A stretch of DNA of 64,000 bases from Pseudomonas sp. GM74 (GCF_000282455.1 NZ_AKJG01000041.1:1-64000); one strand, 5' to 3'. Positions 46,449 to 56,913 are shown, counted from the stretch's first letter. Notes: generated by a model from the letters alone, not told the origin. A program made the numbers and translations.

Positions 46449-47018
46449 ATGAATGAGTTGAAGGTTTTACGCGCCAAAGACTACCCGCGCATGCCGTGGA
46501 AAAACGGCGGCGGCAGCACTGAAGAAATTACCCGCGATGCCGGCACCGGCCTGGACGGCTTTGGCTGGCGCCTGTCGATTGCCGACATCGGCGAATCGGG
46601 TGGTTTTTCCACCTTCGCCGGTTACGAGCGAGTGATCACCGTTTTGCAGGGCGATGGTATGAGCCTGACGGTGGATGGCCAGGTTACGCGGCCACTGTTA
46701 CCGCTGGACCCGTTTGCCTTCAGCGGTGAAAGCAAGGTTTCCTGCACATTGCTCGGCGGTCCGATTCGCGATTTCAATCTGATTTACGCACCGCAGCGTT
46801 ACGCTGCGCGGTTGCAGTGGTTGAGCGGCGAGCAGCGGTTCTTCAGCTCGGCGGGCACGGTGTTGGTGTTCAGCATCAGCGATGCGCTGGAAGTGGTGGT
46901 CGATAGCAACGCTTCGCAACTGGGCCGGCATGATTGCCTGCAACTGGACGGTAACACTGGTCTGCTGGAAATCTCCAGCAATGGCCCATGCTGTGTGATT
47001 GAACTGGCTGTGCGCTGA
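46449..47018 (+). CDS. hutD: HutD family protein
   Basis: 189 residues, cupin fold. MPWKNGGGSTEEI near the N-terminus is the family hallmark, with GFGWRLSIADIGESGGFSTFAGYER. HutD is thought to limit hut expression by a governor-like role, probably by binding a pathway intermediate; it has no known enzyme activity. Coupled to hutC. Confidence 0.93.
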   Translation: MNELKVLRAKDYPRMPWKNGGGSTEEITRDAGTGLDGFGWRLSIADIGESGGFSTFAGYERVITVLQGDGMSLTVDGQVTRPLLPLDPFAFSGESKVSCTLLGGPIRDFNLIYAPQRYAARLQWLSGEQRFFSSAGTVLVFSISDALEVVVDSNASQLGRHDCLQLDGNTGLLEISSNGPCCVIELAVR

Positions 47019-47302
47019 TCCAACACTCAAGCGACACAATCGCGGGCAAGCCCGCTCCCACAGGAATCTCATTGTTCTTGTGGGGGTGGCCTTGCTCGCG
47101 ATGTTTTTTGTCACTGCAAATCCGTTCCCGAAAGCGCACCACGTTGTTACCGAACGCCCCAGCGTGGCGCAAAACCACGCTCAAGTAACAAAACCCCCTC
47201 GACACAAAAATCCCCCGAAAAATATTTAATCTTCGCCAGAACCCTTGTTCCAGGCGCTCTCCAGCCGTTTCAGGATTTTTCTTGAATGCTCATCCAACAA
47301 GT
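47019..47302. other. Gap between hutD and hutU: degenerate repeat and unannotated DNA
   Basis: After hutD comes a degenerate REP pair (47039-47102), then about 200 bases rich in A-runs (CAAAAATCCCCCGAAAAATA) without a gene. This is where activator sites (CbrB or NtrC) for the hutU sigma-54 promoter would be expected; GCACCACG near 47138 is the only vague NtrC-like half site I see. Confidence 0.5.
47039..47102. repeat. Inverted REP pair with one degenerate arm
   Basis: The left arm ATCGCGGGCAAGCCCGCTCC-CACAGG is intact. The right arm reads TTGTGGGGGTGGCCTTGCTC-GCGAT, with several changes. Confidence 0.85.
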
Positions 47303-47318
47303 TGGCCGCTTGATTGCA
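47303..47318 (+). promoter_or_regulatory. Sigma-54 promoter of hutU
   Basis: TGGCCGCTTGATTGCA matches TGGCAC-N5-TTGCA at ten of eleven or twelve defined positions with exact GG-N10-GC spacing. The predicted start is near 47329, inside the HutC operator. Confidence 0.75.
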
Positions 47319-47322
47319 TATG

Positions 47323-47336
47323 CTTGTATGTACAAG
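47323..47336 (+). promoter_or_regulatory. HutC operator upstream of hutU
   Basis: CTTGTATGTACAAG is a 6+6 perfect palindrome around TG, of the form described for HutC sites in Pseudomonas. It covers the predicted transcription start of the sigma-54 promoter, a position suited to blocking open-complex formation. Confidence 0.8.
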
Positions 47337-47466
47337 TAAAGACGTATGCGTATGAGTCACGAGGACTCAACCATCGTCCACTGATTCGCCGGTGTGCACT
47401 GATGCCCATTGGCTTGCTCGCCCAGTGCCTGGGTTGGTTTGGATTGATTGCTGAGGAGTCTTTTTC

Positions 47467-49149
47467 GTGACTGACATTAAACCTACTAAGTTTCGTGACG
47501 TTGAAATCCGTGCCGCACGCGGTAACAAGCTGACCGCCAAGAGCTGGCTGACCGAAGCGCCGCTGCGCATGCTGATGAACAACCTCGACCCGGAAGTCGC
47601 CGAGAACCCTAAGGAACTGGTGGTTTACGGTGGTATCGGTCGCGCTGCACGTAACTGGGAATGCTACGACAAGATCGTCGAAAGCCTGACCAACCTGAAC
47701 GACGACGAGACCCTGCTGGTGCAATCCGGCAAGCCGGTTGGCGTGTTCAAGACCCACAGCAACGCACCGCGCGTATTGATCGCCAACTCCAACCTGGTTC
47801 CACACTGGGCGAACTGGGAGCATTTCAACGAACTGGACGCCAAAGGCCTGGCCATGTACGGCCAGATGACCGCCGGCAGCTGGATCTACATCGGCAGCCA
47901 GGGCATCGTCCAGGGCACCTACGAAACCTTCGTCGAAGCCGGTCGCCAACACTACAACGATGACCTCAAAGGTAAGTGGGTACTGACCGCTGGCCTGGGC
48001 GGCATGGGTGGCGCCCAGCCTCTGGCTGCAACCCTGGCCGGCGCTTGCTCGCTGAACATCGAGTGCCAGCAGGTCAGCATCGATTTCCGTCTGAAAAGCC
48101 GCTACGTCGATGAGCAGGCTACCGACCTTGACGACGCTCTGGCCCGCATCGCCAAATACACCAAAGAAGGCAAGGCGATTTCCATCGCGCTGCTGGGCAA
48201 CGCCGCTGAAATCCTGCCGGAACTGGTCAAGCGTGGCGTTCGCCCGGACATGGTCACCGACCAGACCAGCGCCCACGATCCGCTCAACGGCTACCTGCCG
48301 GCCGGCTGGACCTGGGACGAATACCGCGCTCGCGCCAAGACCGAGCCAGCCGCTGTGGTGAAGGCCGCCAAGCAATCGATGGCCGTGCACGTCAAAGCGA
48401 TGCTCGAGTTCCAGAAAATGGGCGTACCGACTTTCGACTACGGCAACAACATCCGTCAGATGGCGCAAGAAGAAGGCGTGGAAAACGCATTCGACTTCCC
48501 GGGCTTCGTACCGGCCTACATCCGTCCACTGTTCTGCCGTGGCATCGGCCCGTTCCGTTGGGCTGCACTGTCGGGCAACGCTGAAGACATCTACAAGACC
48601 GACGCCAAGGTCAAGGAACTGATCCCGGACGACGCCCACCTGCACAACTGGCTGGACATGGCCCGCGAGCGCATCAGCTTCCAGGGTTTGCCGGCACGTA
48701 TCTGCTGGGTTGGCCTGGGCCTGCGCGCCAAGCTGGGCCTGGCGTTCAACGAAATGGTACGCAGCGGCGAGTTGTCCGCGCCAATCGTGATCGGCCGCGA
48801 CCACCTGGACTCCGGTTCGGTATCGAGCCCGAACCGCGAAACCGAATCGATGCAGGACGGTTCCGACGCCGTTTCCGACTGGCCACTGCTCAACGCCTTG
48901 CTCAACACCGCGAGCGGCGCGACCTGGGTGTCCCTGCATCACGGCGGCGGCGTCGGCATGGGCTTCTCCCAGCACTCGGGCATGGTGATTGTCTGCGACG
49001 GTACTGACGAAGCGGCCGAGCGTATCGCTCGCGTACTGCACAACGACCCGGCCACCGGCGTCATGCGTCACGCCGATGCCGGTTACCAGATCGCCATCGA
49101 CTGCGCCAAGGAACAAGGGCTGAACCTGCCGATGATTACCGGTAAATAA
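47467..49149 (+). CDS. hutU: Urocanate hydratase HutU
   Basis: 560 residues. NAD-dependent conversion of urocanate to imidazolonepropionate. The Rossmann region [21 protein letters not shown], the [25 protein letters not shown] segment and the conserved Cys in [12 protein letters not shown] are present. The start is GTG 47467 with GAGGAG upstream ([16 protein letters not shown]). First gene of the long hutU-hutG run. Confidence 0.97.
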   Translation: MTDIKPTKFRDVEIRAARGNKLTAKSWLTEAPLRMLMNNLDPEVAENPKELVVYGGIGRAARNWECYDKIVESLTNLNDDETLLVQSGKPVGVFKTHSNAPRVLIANSNLVPHWANWEHFNELDAKGLAMYGQMTAGSWIYIGSQGIVQGTYETFVEAGRQHYNDDLKGKWVLTAGLGGMGGAQPLAATLAGACSLNIECQQVSIDFRLKSRYVDEQATDLDDALARIAKYTKEGKAISIALLGNAAEILPELVKRGVRPDMVTDQTSAHDPLNGYLPAGWTWDEYRARAKTEPAAVVKAAKQSMAVHVKAMLEFQKMGVPTFDYGNNIRQMAQEEGVENAFDFPGFVPAYIRPLFCRGIGPFRWAALSGNAEDIYKTDAKVKELIPDDAHLHNWLDMARERISFQGLPARICWVGLGLRAKLGLAFNEMVRSGELSAPIVIGRDHLDSGSVSSPNRETESMQDGSDAVSDWPLLNALLNTASGATWVSLHHGGGVGMGFSQHSGMVIVCDGTDEAAERIARVLHNDPATGVMRHADAGYQIAIDCAKEQGLNLPMITGK

Positions 49150-49153
49150 GCCA

Positions 49154-49257
49154 TGTAGCAGCTGCCGCAGGCGGCGTTAAGGGCCGAAGGACCTTCGTTC
49201 CGCTTTGGAATGCCGGGGTCGCTTCGCAACCCGACGCAGCCTTCGGCAGCTGCTACA
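49154..49257. repeat. GTAGCAGC-class inverted repeat with internal stems
   Basis: TGTAGCAGCTGCCGCAGGC and GCCTTCGGCAGCTGCTACA bound a ~104-base element five bases after the hutU stop; smaller stems (GGCCGAAGG/CCTTCG) lie within. Confidence 0.85.
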
Positions 49258-49310
49258 GGAACTACAAAGATTCAAACCAACCCAGAATAACAATCCATAG
49301 AGGTTGAACC

Positions 49311-50780
49311 ATGGCTGTCACTGACGAACGTGCAGGCAATAAACCGTTGATCGAGAAACGCTCGATCGACTACATCCCGGAAGCGGAAAGACACGGTCGT
49401 CTGTTTAGCCAGTTCACCCTGTGGATGGGTGCCAACCTGCAAATCACCGCGATTGTCACCGGGGCGCTCGCCGTGGTGCTGGGCGGTGACGTGTTCTGGT
49501 CATTGATCGGTCTTTTGATCGGTCAATTACTGGGTGGTGGCGTGATGGCGCTGCATGCGGCTCAAGGCCCCAAGCTCGGCCTGCCGCAGATGATTTCCAG
49601 CCGGGTACAGTTCGGCGTGTACGGCGCGGCCATCCCGATCGTATTGGTCTGCTTGATGTACCTGGGCTTCACCGCAACGGGAACCGTGTTATCCGGCCAG
49701 GCGCTGGGCCAGTTGTTTGGGGTCAGCGACACCGTCGGTATCCTCCTTTTCGCCAGTGTCATCGTGCTGGTCACGGTGCTCGGTTATCGGGTGATCCATT
49801 GGATCGGCCGTGTTGCCAGTGTCGTTGGCGTGATTGCCTTTATTTATCTGTTCAGCCGTCTGATGAGCCAGGTTGACGTTGGCGCTCTGTTGCAGATCCG
49901 CCACTTCAGCTGGAGCAGTTTCTTGCTCGCGGTGTCGCTCGCGGCGTCCTGGCAGATCGCCTTCGGCCCTTATGTGGCTGACTATTCTCGCTACTTGCCG
50001 AGCAACATTTCCTCGGTGAAAACTTTTTTTGCCGCAGGCGCAGGTTCGGTCATTGGTGCACAGGTGGCGATGGTCCTCGGCGTGTTCGCTGCCGCTTCGG
50101 CCAACGGGCAATTCGCCGGCCACGAAGTGGCGTACATCGTGGGTCTGGGCGGAACCGGTGCCACCGCTGCGCTGCTGTACTTCAGCATCGCGTTCGGCAA
50201 GGTCACCATTTCCACACTGAACTCCTACGGCAGCTTCATGTGCATCGCGACCATCATCAGCGGTTTCCGTGGTGACCTGAAAGTCACGCGCTTGCAGCGC
50301 CTGGTCTTCGTGCTGGTCATCGTCGGTGCTGCGACCCTGATGGCGTTGCTCGGCCAGCACTCGTTCCTCGGTGCGTTCAAGTCCTTCATTCTGTTCTTGC
50401 TGGCGTTCTTCACGCCATGGAGTGCGATCAACCTGGTGGACTACTACTGCATCACTCGCGAGCGCTATGACGTGCCGGCGCTGGGCGATCCGAACGGTCG
50501 CTACGGTCGTTGGAACCTTCTCGGTATCAGCGTCTATGTGTTCGGTGTGCTGGTGCAGCTGCCGTTCATCTCCACCAAGTTCTATACCGGTCCGCTGGTG
50601 GCGGCCCTGGGTGATGTGGATATTTCCTGGATCATCGGTCTGGTGATTCCCGCAGCCCTGTATTACCTGTGTGCGAAAAAATGGCACGGCACAGTGCCTG
50701 ATCGTTTGATCCTGCCGGTCGAGCAGGACGCGATCACCGAACAAAAGCTGAATGTCGGTCGCGCTGCGGCGCAGGCCTGA
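49311..50780 (+). CDS. hutTu: NCS1-family permease, probable urocanate transporter HutTu
   Basis: 489 residues with about 12 membrane helices. NCS1/cytosine permease features are RSIDYIPEAERHG before helix 1, GPYVADYSRYLP in the middle and PWSAINLVDYYCI later. Located directly after hutU. A cytosine-permease-type protein at the same place in P. fluorescens SBW25 has been described as a urocanate transporter, so I infer that substrate from synteny, not from sequence. Confidence 0.85.
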   Translation: MAVTDERAGNKPLIEKRSIDYIPEAERHGRLFSQFTLWMGANLQITAIVTGALAVVLGGDVFWSLIGLLIGQLLGGGVMALHAAQGPKLGLPQMISSRVQFGVYGAAIPIVLVCLMYLGFTATGTVLSGQALGQLFGVSDTVGILLFASVIVLVTVLGYRVIHWIGRVASVVGVIAFIYLFSRLMSQVDVGALLQIRHFSWSSFLLAVSLAASWQIAFGPYVADYSRYLPSNISSVKTFFAAGAGSVIGAQVAMVLGVFAAASANGQFAGHEVAYIVGLGGTGATAALLYFSIAFGKVTISTLNSYGSFMCIATIISGFRGDLKVTRLQRLVFVLVIVGAATLMALLGQHSFLGAFKSFILFLLAFFTPWSAINLVDYYCITRERYDVPALGDPNGRYGRWNLLGISVYVFGVLVQLPFISTKFYTGPLVAALGDVDISWIIGLVIPAALYYLCAKKWHGTVPDRLILPVEQDAITEQKLNVGRAAAQA

Positions 50781-50849
50781 TTGGACGTGGACAGGGCTGG
50801 ATGCCTCTTGACTGCCGTAAGCCAATTCATGATTAGGAGCGTCACTACA

Positions 50850-51818
50850 ATGAAATCGAACAAGACCCTGCTGACCACATTGCTTTCCATGGGCCTGCTG
50901 GCCAGCGCTGGCGCCACTCAGGCGGCGGGTTGGTGCGAGTCGGGCAAACCGGTGAAATTCGCCGGTTTGAACTGGGAAAGCGCCATGCTGCTGACCGACG
51001 TGATGCAAGTCGTGTTGGAGAAAGGCTACGACTGCAAGACCGACAGCCTGCCGGGCAACTCCATCACCATGGAAAACGCCCTGGGCAGCAACGATATTCA
51101 AGTGTTTGCCGAAGAATGGGTCGGCCGTAGCGAAGTCTGGAACAAGGCCGAGAAGGCCGGCAAGGTCGTCGGTGTCGGCGCGCCGGTTGTTGGCGCGATC
51201 GAAGGCTGGTACGTGCCACGCTACGTGATCGAAGGCGACGCCAAGCGCAAGCTGGAAGCCAAGGCTCCGGATCTGAAAAACATTGCCGACCTGGGCAAAT
51301 ACTCGGCGATCTTCAAGGACGCCGAAGAGCCATCCAAGGGGCGTTTCTACAACTGCCCGGCCGGCTGGACCTGTGAGCTGGACAACAGCGAAATGCTGAA
51401 AAGCTACGGTCTGGAAAGCACCTACACCAACTTCCGCCCAGGCACCGGCCCGGCGCTGGATGCCGCCGTGCTGTCGAGCTACAAGCGTGGCGAACCGATC
51501 CTGTTCTACTACTGGTCGCCAACCCCGCTGATGGGCCAGGTCGACGTGGTGAAACTCGAAGAGAAACCAGGCGTGAACAAGACTGTGACCATCAAGGTCG
51601 GCCTGTCCAAGACCTTCCACGACGAAGCCCCGGAACTGGTGGCCGTGCTGGAAAAGGTCAACGTGCCAATCGACCTGCTGAACCAGAACCTTGGGCGCAT
51701 GACCAAAGAGCGGATCGAGTCGCCAAAACTGGCCAAGATCTTCTTGAAGGAACATCCTGAAGTCTGGCACGCATGGGTGAGCGAAGACGCAGCCAAAAAG
51801 ATCGACGCGGCCTTGTAG
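50850..51818 (+). CDS. hutX: ABC transporter substrate-binding protein HutX
   Basis: 322 residues. Signal peptide (MKSNKTLLTTLLSMGLLASAGATQA), then an OpuAC-type glycine-betaine/choline-like binding fold (VKFAGLNWESAMLLTDVMQ, EEWVGRSEVW, YWSPTPLMG). The ligand of the HutXWV importer is histidine in rhizobia. AGGAG lies ten bases before ATG 50850; upstream in-frame starts would disrupt the signal peptide. First of the three-gene set hutX-hutW-hutV. Confidence 0.92.
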   Translation: MKSNKTLLTTLLSMGLLASAGATQAAGWCESGKPVKFAGLNWESAMLLTDVMQVVLEKGYDCKTDSLPGNSITMENALGSNDIQVFAEEWVGRSEVWNKAEKAGKVVGVGAPVVGAIEGWYVPRYVIEGDAKRKLEAKAPDLKNIADLGKYSAIFKDAEEPSKGRFYNCPAGWTCELDNSEMLKSYGLESTYTNFRPGTGPALDAAVLSSYKRGEPILFYYWSPTPLMGQVDVVKLEEKPGVNKTVTIKVGLSKTFHDEAPELVAVLEKVNVPIDLLNQNLGRMTKERIESPKLAKIFLKEHPEVWHAWVSEDAAKKIDAAL

Positions 51819-51888
51819 GTTGAGCTTCTCCGACTGTCGACAACGGCAGTCGGATGCTTGATCGCAACCCCTTGATTGAGAGTCTCTT

Positions 51889-52740
51889 ATGTTTCCCGAA
51901 AGCTTTACCTTTTCCATCGCCGACTGGGTCAACGGTTGGGTCGATTCGCTGGTCACCAACTACGGCGACGTGTTCCGGCACATCTCCGATACGCTGTTGT
52001 GGGCCATCGTCAATCTTGAAAGCCTGCTGCGTGCAGCGCCCTGGTGGCTGATGCTGGCGATCGTGGCGGGCGTGGCCTGGCACGCGACCCGTAAAGTCGT
52101 GACCACGTCAGTAATCGTCGGCCTGCTGTTCCTGGTGGGTGCGGTCGGTCTCTGGGACAAGCTGATGCAGACCCTGGCGCTGATGATGGTGGCGACGATC
52201 ATTTCGGTGTTGATCGGCATTCCGCTGGGCATTCTCTCGGCGCGCAGCAACCGCCTGCGTTCGATACTGATGCCGTTGCTGGACATCATGCAGACCATGC
52301 CGAGCTTCGTGTACCTGATCCCGGTGCTGATGCTGTTTGGCCTGGGCAAGGTCCCGGCGATTTTCGCCACGGTGATCTACGCCGCGCCACCGCTGATCCG
52401 CCTGACCGATCTGGGCATTCGCCAGGTCGACGGCGAAGTGATGGAAGCGATCAACGCCTTCGGTGCCAACCGCTGGCAGCAACTGTTCGGCGTGCAACTG
52501 CCGCTGGCCCTGCCGAGCATCATGGCGGGCATCAACCAGACCACCATGATGGCCCTGTCGATGGTAGTGATCGCCTCGATGATCGGTGCCCGTGGCTTGG
52601 GTGAAGACGTGCTGGTGGGGATTCAGACCCTCAACGTCGGACGTGGCCTTGAAGCCGGTCTGGCGATCGTGATTCTGGCTGTGGTGATCGACCGCATTAC
52701 ACAGGCGTACGGTCGCGCACGGCATGAGGTGAGCAAATGA
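51889..52740 (+). CDS. hutW: ABC transporter permease HutW
   Basis: 283 residues, about six membrane helices. The MetI-like permease loop that docks on the ATPase reads [33 protein letters not shown]. Related to ProW/OpuAB permeases. Overlaps hutV by four bases (ATGA), so the two are translationally coupled. Confidence 0.95.
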   Translation: MFPESFTFSIADWVNGWVDSLVTNYGDVFRHISDTLLWAIVNLESLLRAAPWWLMLAIVAGVAWHATRKVVTTSVIVGLLFLVGAVGLWDKLMQTLALMMVATIISVLIGIPLGILSARSNRLRSILMPLLDIMQTMPSFVYLIPVLMLFGLGKVPAIFATVIYAAPPLIRLTDLGIRQVDGEVMEAINAFGANRWQQLFGVQLPLALPSIMAGINQTTMMALSMVVIASMIGARGLGEDVLVGIQTLNVGRGLEAGLAIVILAVVIDRITQAYGRARHEVSK

Positions 52741-53567
52741 ACAACGCAACCGTGAGCAAGATCGAAGTCAAGAACGTCTTCAAGATTTTCGGCAACCGTG
52801 CCAAGGACGCGCTGGCCATGGTCGGCCAGGGCAAGACCAAGGACCAGGTGCTGGCCGAAACCGGCTGCGTGGTCGGCGTGAACGACCTGTCTCTGAGCAT
52901 CGGCAGCGGCGAAATCTTCGTGATCATGGGCCTGTCGGGTTCCGGCAAGTCGACCCTGGTACGCCACTTCAACCGCTTGATCGACCCGACCAGCGGCGCG
53001 ATCCTGGTGGATGGCGTGGACATCCTGCAATACGACATGGAAGCGCTGCGCGAATTTCGTCGGCGCAAGATCAGCATGGTGTTCCAAAGCTTCGGCCTGC
53101 TACCGCACAAGAGCGTGCTGGACAACGTCGCCTACGGCCTGAAAATCCGTGGCGAAAGCAAAGCCATGTGCGCCGAGCGTGCGTTGCACTGGATCAACAC
53201 CGTGGGCCTCAAGGGCTACGAAAACAAATACCCGCACCAGCTCTCCGGCGGCATGCGTCAGCGTGTGGGCCTGGCCCGCGCCTTGGCGGCGGACACCGAC
53301 ATCATCCTGATGGACGAAGCGTTCAGTGCCCTCGACCCGCTGATCCGCGCGGAGATGCAGGACCAGTTGCTGGAGCTGCAAAAGACCCTGCACAAGACCA
53401 TCGTCTTCATCACCCACGACCTCGACGAGGCCGTGCGCATCGGCAACCGCATCGCGATCCTCAAGGACGGCCGCCTGATCCAGGTCGGCACGCCGAGAGA
53501 GATCCTGCATTCGCCGGCGGATGAGTATGTCGACCGCTTTGTGCAGCGTCGGGCGGCGGTGGTCTGA
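52737..53567 (+). CDS. hutV: ABC transporter ATP-binding protein HutV
   Basis: 276 residues. Walker [11 protein letters not shown]-loop FQSFGLLPH, signature [15 protein letters not shown], Walker [13 protein letters not shown] and switch His ([10 protein letters not shown]). The N-terminal [17 protein letters not shown] is the ProV/OpuAA type, but the C-terminal CBS regulatory domains of ProV are missing, as in other HutV. Energises HutXW. Confidence 0.95.
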   Translation: MNNATVSKIEVKNVFKIFGNRAKDALAMVGQGKTKDQVLAETGCVVGVNDLSLSIGSGEIFVIMGLSGSGKSTLVRHFNRLIDPTSGAILVDGVDILQYDMEALREFRRRKISMVFQSFGLLPHKSVLDNVAYGLKIRGESKAMCAERALHWINTVGLKGYENKYPHQLSGGMRQRVGLARALAADTDIILMDEAFSALDPLIRAEMQDQLLELQKTLHKTIVFITHDLDEAVRIGNRIAILKDGRLIQVGTPREILHSPADEYVDRFVQRRAAVV

Positions 53568-53594
53568 GAAAGTTGTGGTAGCCGGGCCGGCCCC

Positions 53595-53685
53595 TTCGCG
53601 GGCAAGCCCGCTCCCACAAGGATCGGTGTCGAACACCAGTTTTGATTACACCAGCAACCACTGTGGGAGCGGGCTTGCCCGCGAA
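53595..53685. repeat. Inverted REP pair between hutV and hutH1
   Basis: Exact arms TTCGCGGGCAAGCCCGCTCC-CACA at 53595-53618 and complement at 53662-53685; it splits the transporter genes from the lyase genes. Confidence 0.93.
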
Positions 53686-53734
53686 GGCGTCAGTGAAGCT
53701 GTATCAATATTCAGGTTGTACGCAGAGGTTGAAG

Positions 53735-55258
53735 ATGTCCCAGGCTGAAAAAATCGTTATCGCCGATGCCCCGGTGCGTTGGCAGGATGTGGTGGCCGTT
53801 GCTCGTGATGGCGCACAGCTAGAGCTGTCGGCGCCGGTCTGGGCGCGCATCGAAAACGCCCAGGCCATCGTCCAGCGCATCGTCACCAGCGGCGAACGTG
53901 CCTACGGCATCAACACTGGTCTGGGTGCGCTGTGCAACGTCTCGCTGCAGGACGAACAACTCAGCCAGCTGTCGCGCAACACCCTGCTCAGCCACGCCTG
54001 TGGCGTTGGCGCGCCACTGACCAATGAGCAGACCCGCTCGATCATGTGCGCCGCCGTCGTCAACTACAGCCATGGCAAATCCGGCCTGCACCGTCAGGTC
54101 GTCGAAGCACTGCTGGCGCTGCTCAACCGTGGCATCACTCCGCAAGTGCCGTCCCAGGGTTCCGTGGGCTACCTGACCCACATGGCACACATCGGCATCG
54201 CGCTGCTGGGTGTCGGCAATGTCAGCTATCGCGGCCAGATTGTTTCCGCGCAGCAAGCGCTGACCGAAGAAGGCCTGCAACCGGTCAAGCTCGGTGCCAA
54301 GGATGGTTTGTGCCTGGTCAACGGTACGCCATGCATGACCGGCCTGAGCTGCCTGGCGATTGCCGATGCCACGCGCCTGCTGGAATGGGCCGACGTGATC
54401 GGTGCGATGAGCTTTGAAGCCCAGCGTGGGCAGATCGATGCGTTCGATGCCGAGATCATCGCGCTCAAGCCGCACCCGGGCATGCAACAGGTCGGGATCA
54501 ACCTGCGGGCCTTGCTCGACGGCAGCGAAGTGATCGCCCAGAGCAAAGGCATTCGTACCCAGGATGCCCTGAGCATTCGTTCGATCCCGCAGGTGCACGG
54601 CGCCGCGCGCGACCAATTGGTACACGCGACCAAACAGATCGAAACCGAACTCAACGGCGCCACCGACAACCCGCTGGTGCTGGGCACCGCGGACAATTAC
54701 CGCGTGGTGTCCCAGGCCAACCCCCACGGCCAGTCCGTGGCAATGGCGGCGGACCTGCTGGCGATTGCCATGGCGGAAATCGGATCCATCGCCGAGCGCC
54801 GTCTGGACCGCTTGATCAACCCGCACGTCAGCGGTTTGCCGGCCTTCCTGGTGGCCAACCCGGGAGTGAACTCCGGGATGATGATCGTGCAATACGTTGC
54901 CGCTTCGCTGTGCGCGGAGAACCGTCAACTGGCGCAACCGGCGGTGCTGGACAACTACGTGACGTCGGGCCTGCAGGAAGATCACCTGAGCCTGGGTACC
55001 AACGCCGCGCTGAAGTTGCATCGCGCGCTGGAAAACTGCACGCAGATCCTCGCCATCGAGTATTTGCTGGCAGCCCAGGCGTTTGAATTCTTGAAAGAGC
55101 AACGCTTCGGCGCGGGCACCGATGCCGCTTGGCGTCTGCTGCGCGAGCACGTTGCCCCCTACGACCAGGATCGCTGGCTGGCACCGGACATCGCCGCCGC
55201 TGCCGCGGTATTGAAAGACCCGATTTTGCTGCACAACGCTTTTCCCGAACTGAACTGA
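53735..55258 (+). CDS. HAL/PAL-family protein lacking the MIO tripeptide (HutH1)
   Basis: 507 residues, aromatic amino acid lyase fold. The general fold and many signatures are kept: Tyr57 in RAYGINTGLG, LLSHACGVG, CLVNGTP, QEDHLSL. The MIO region reads GSVG-YLTHMAHI (residues 142-152), whereas the neighbour reads [15 protein letters not shown]: the Ala-Ser-Gly that cyclises to the catalytic MIO group is exactly absent. The DPYSLR tyrosine is replaced (DALSIR) and the NFH phenylalanine is Pro (NPH). It is therefore unlikely to release ammonia from histidine. Start ATG 53735 excludes an extension through the REP pair. Confidence 0.9.
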   Translation: MSQAEKIVIADAPVRWQDVVAVARDGAQLELSAPVWARIENAQAIVQRIVTSGERAYGINTGLGALCNVSLQDEQLSQLSRNTLLSHACGVGAPLTNEQTRSIMCAAVVNYSHGKSGLHRQVVEALLALLNRGITPQVPSQGSVGYLTHMAHIGIALLGVGNVSYRGQIVSAQQALTEEGLQPVKLGAKDGLCLVNGTPCMTGLSCLAIADATRLLEWADVIGAMSFEAQRGQIDAFDAEIIALKPHPGMQQVGINLRALLDGSEVIAQSKGIRTQDALSIRSIPQVHGAARDQLVHATKQIETELNGATDNPLVLGTADNYRVVSQANPHGQSVAMAADLLAIAMAEIGSIAERRLDRLINPHVSGLPAFLVANPGVNSGMMIVQYVAASLCAENRQLAQPAVLDNYVTSGLQEDHLSLGTNAALKLHRALENCTQILAIEYLLAAQAFEFLKEQRFGAGTDAAWRLLREHVAPYDQDRWLAPDIAAAAAVLKDPILLHNAFPELN

Positions 55259-55371
55259 TTTCCATAACACCAGCGTGCCAAGGCGCGGCTCCCCAAAAGG
55301 CAGACGCGACGGACAACGGACATCTCCGGAGCGTCTGGTGAGTTAATAACAACTCTCAAAAGGAGCACAAA

Positions 55372-56904
55372 ATGACTGCGCTAAACCTGATTCCCGGCCA
55401 ACTGACCCTCGCCCAACTGCGTGACGTCTACCAGCAGCCGGTGAAACTGACCCTCGACCACAGCGCCTCGGCCCAGATCGAAGCCAGCGTGGCCTGCGTG
55501 GAACAGATCCTCGCCGAGAACCGCACCGCCTACGGCATCAACACCGGTTTCGGCCTGCTGGCCTCGACCCGCATCGCCAGCGAAGACCTGGAAAACCTGC
55601 AGCGCTCGTTGGTGCTGTCCCACGCCGCCGGTGTCGGCCAGCCGATCAGCGATGAGCTGGTGCGTCTGATCATGGTGCTCAAGGTCAACAGCCTGAGCCG
55701 TGGTTTCTCTGGCATCCGCCGTGTGGTAATCGACGCGCTGATCGCCCTGATCAACGCCGAGGTTTACCCGCATATTCCATTGAAAGGTTCGGTCGGTGCT
55801 TCCGGTGACCTGGCGCCGCTGGCCCACATGTCGCTGGTGCTGCTGGGCGAAGGCAAGGCGCGCTACAAAGGCGAGTGGATGGAAGCCACCGAAGCGCTGA
55901 AAGTCGCCGGTCTGACCCCGCTGACCCTGGCCGCGAAAGAAGGCCTGGCGCTGCTCAACGGCACTCAGGTGTCCACCGCTTTTGCCCTGCGCGGCCTGTT
56001 CGAAGGTGAAGACCTGTTCGCCGGTGCCCTGGCGCTGGGCGGCCTGACCGTCGAAGCGGTCCTGGGCTCGCGTTCGCCGTTCGACGCCCGCATCCACGCT
56101 GCCCGTGGCCAGAAAGGCCAGATCGATGCCGCCGCCGCTTACCGCGATCTGCTGGGCGAGCGCAGCGAAGTCTCCGACTCCCACGAAAACTGCGAGAAGG
56201 TACAAGACCCGTACTCCCTGCGCTGCCAGCCGCAAGTCATGGGCGCCTGTCTGACCCAGTTCCGTCAGGCCGCCGAAGTGCTGGCCATCGAAGCCAATGC
56301 GGTATCGGACAACCCGCTGGTGTTCGCCGCTGAAGGTGACGTGATCTCCGGTGGCAACTTCCACGCCGAGCCGGTGGCCATGGCCGCTGACAACATGGCC
56401 TTGGCCATCGCTGAAATCGGTTCCCTGAGCGAACGCCGTATCTCGCTGATGATGGACAAGCACATGTCGCAACTGCCGCCGTTCCTGGTGGCCAATGGCG
56501 GCGTGAACTCCGGCTTCATGATCGCCCAGGTGACTGCGGCGGCACTGGCCAGCGAGAACAAGGCGTTGTCCCATCCGCATTCGGTGGACAGCCTGCCGAC
56601 TTCCGCCAACCAGGAAGACCACGTATCGATGGCTCCGGCGGCTGGCAAGCGTTTGTGGGAAATGGCCGAGAACACCCGCGGGATTCTCGCCGTGGAATGG
56701 CTGGCGGCCGTTCAGGGCCTGGACCTGCGCAATGGTCTGAAGACTTCGCCAAAACTGGAAAAAGCTCGGGCCATCCTGCGTAACGACGTGCCGTTCTACG
56801 AGAAGGACCGCTTCTTTGCGCCGGACATCAATGCGGCGACTGAATTGTTGGCCTCGCGTTGCCTGAACGAGCTGGTGACAACGAAGTTGCTGCCTAGCCT
56901 GTAA
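55372..56904 (+). CDS. hutH: Histidine ammonia-lyase HutH (catalytic)
   Basis: 510 residues, the length of P. putida histidase. MIO-forming Ala143-Ser144-Gly145 in [15 protein letters not shown], Tyr54 in [24 protein letters not shown] and NQEDHVSM are all intact. Converts histidine to urocanate and ammonia. AAGGAG lies seven bases before the ATG. Follows the MIO-less paralogue by about 110 bases. Confidence 0.97.
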   Translation: MTALNLIPGQLTLAQLRDVYQQPVKLTLDHSASAQIEASVACVEQILAENRTAYGINTGFGLLASTRIASEDLENLQRSLVLSHAAGVGQPISDELVRLIMVLKVNSLSRGFSGIRRVVIDALIALINAEVYPHIPLKGSVGASGDLAPLAHMSLVLLGEGKARYKGEWMEATEALKVAGLTPLTLAAKEGLALLNGTQVSTAFALRGLFEGEDLFAGALALGGLTVEAVLGSRSPFDARIHAARGQKGQIDAAAAYRDLLGERSEVSDSHENCEKVQDPYSLRCQPQVMGACLTQFRQAAEVLAIEANAVSDNPLVFAAEGDVISGGNFHAEPVAMAADNMALAIAEIGSLSERRISLMMDKHMSQLPPFLVANGGVNSGFMIAQVTAAALASENKALSHPHSVDSLPTSANQEDHVSMAPAAGKRLWEMAENTRGILAVEWLAAVQGLDLRNGLKTSPKLEKARAILRNDVPFYEKDRFFAPDINAATELLASRCLNELVTTKLLPSL

Positions 56905-56913
56905 GGGTTCCAA

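Noticed and set aside
47411..47455. TTGGCTTGCTCGCCC and TTGGTTTGGATTGATTGC before hutU as sigma-54 promoters
   Set aside because: Neither has the required ten bases between GG and GC; the element at 47303-47318 does.
53642..53734. Thirty-one-codon N-terminal extension of hutH1
   Set aside because: It translates the right arm of a REP pair and no ribosome site supports it; the start at 53735 matches the family length.
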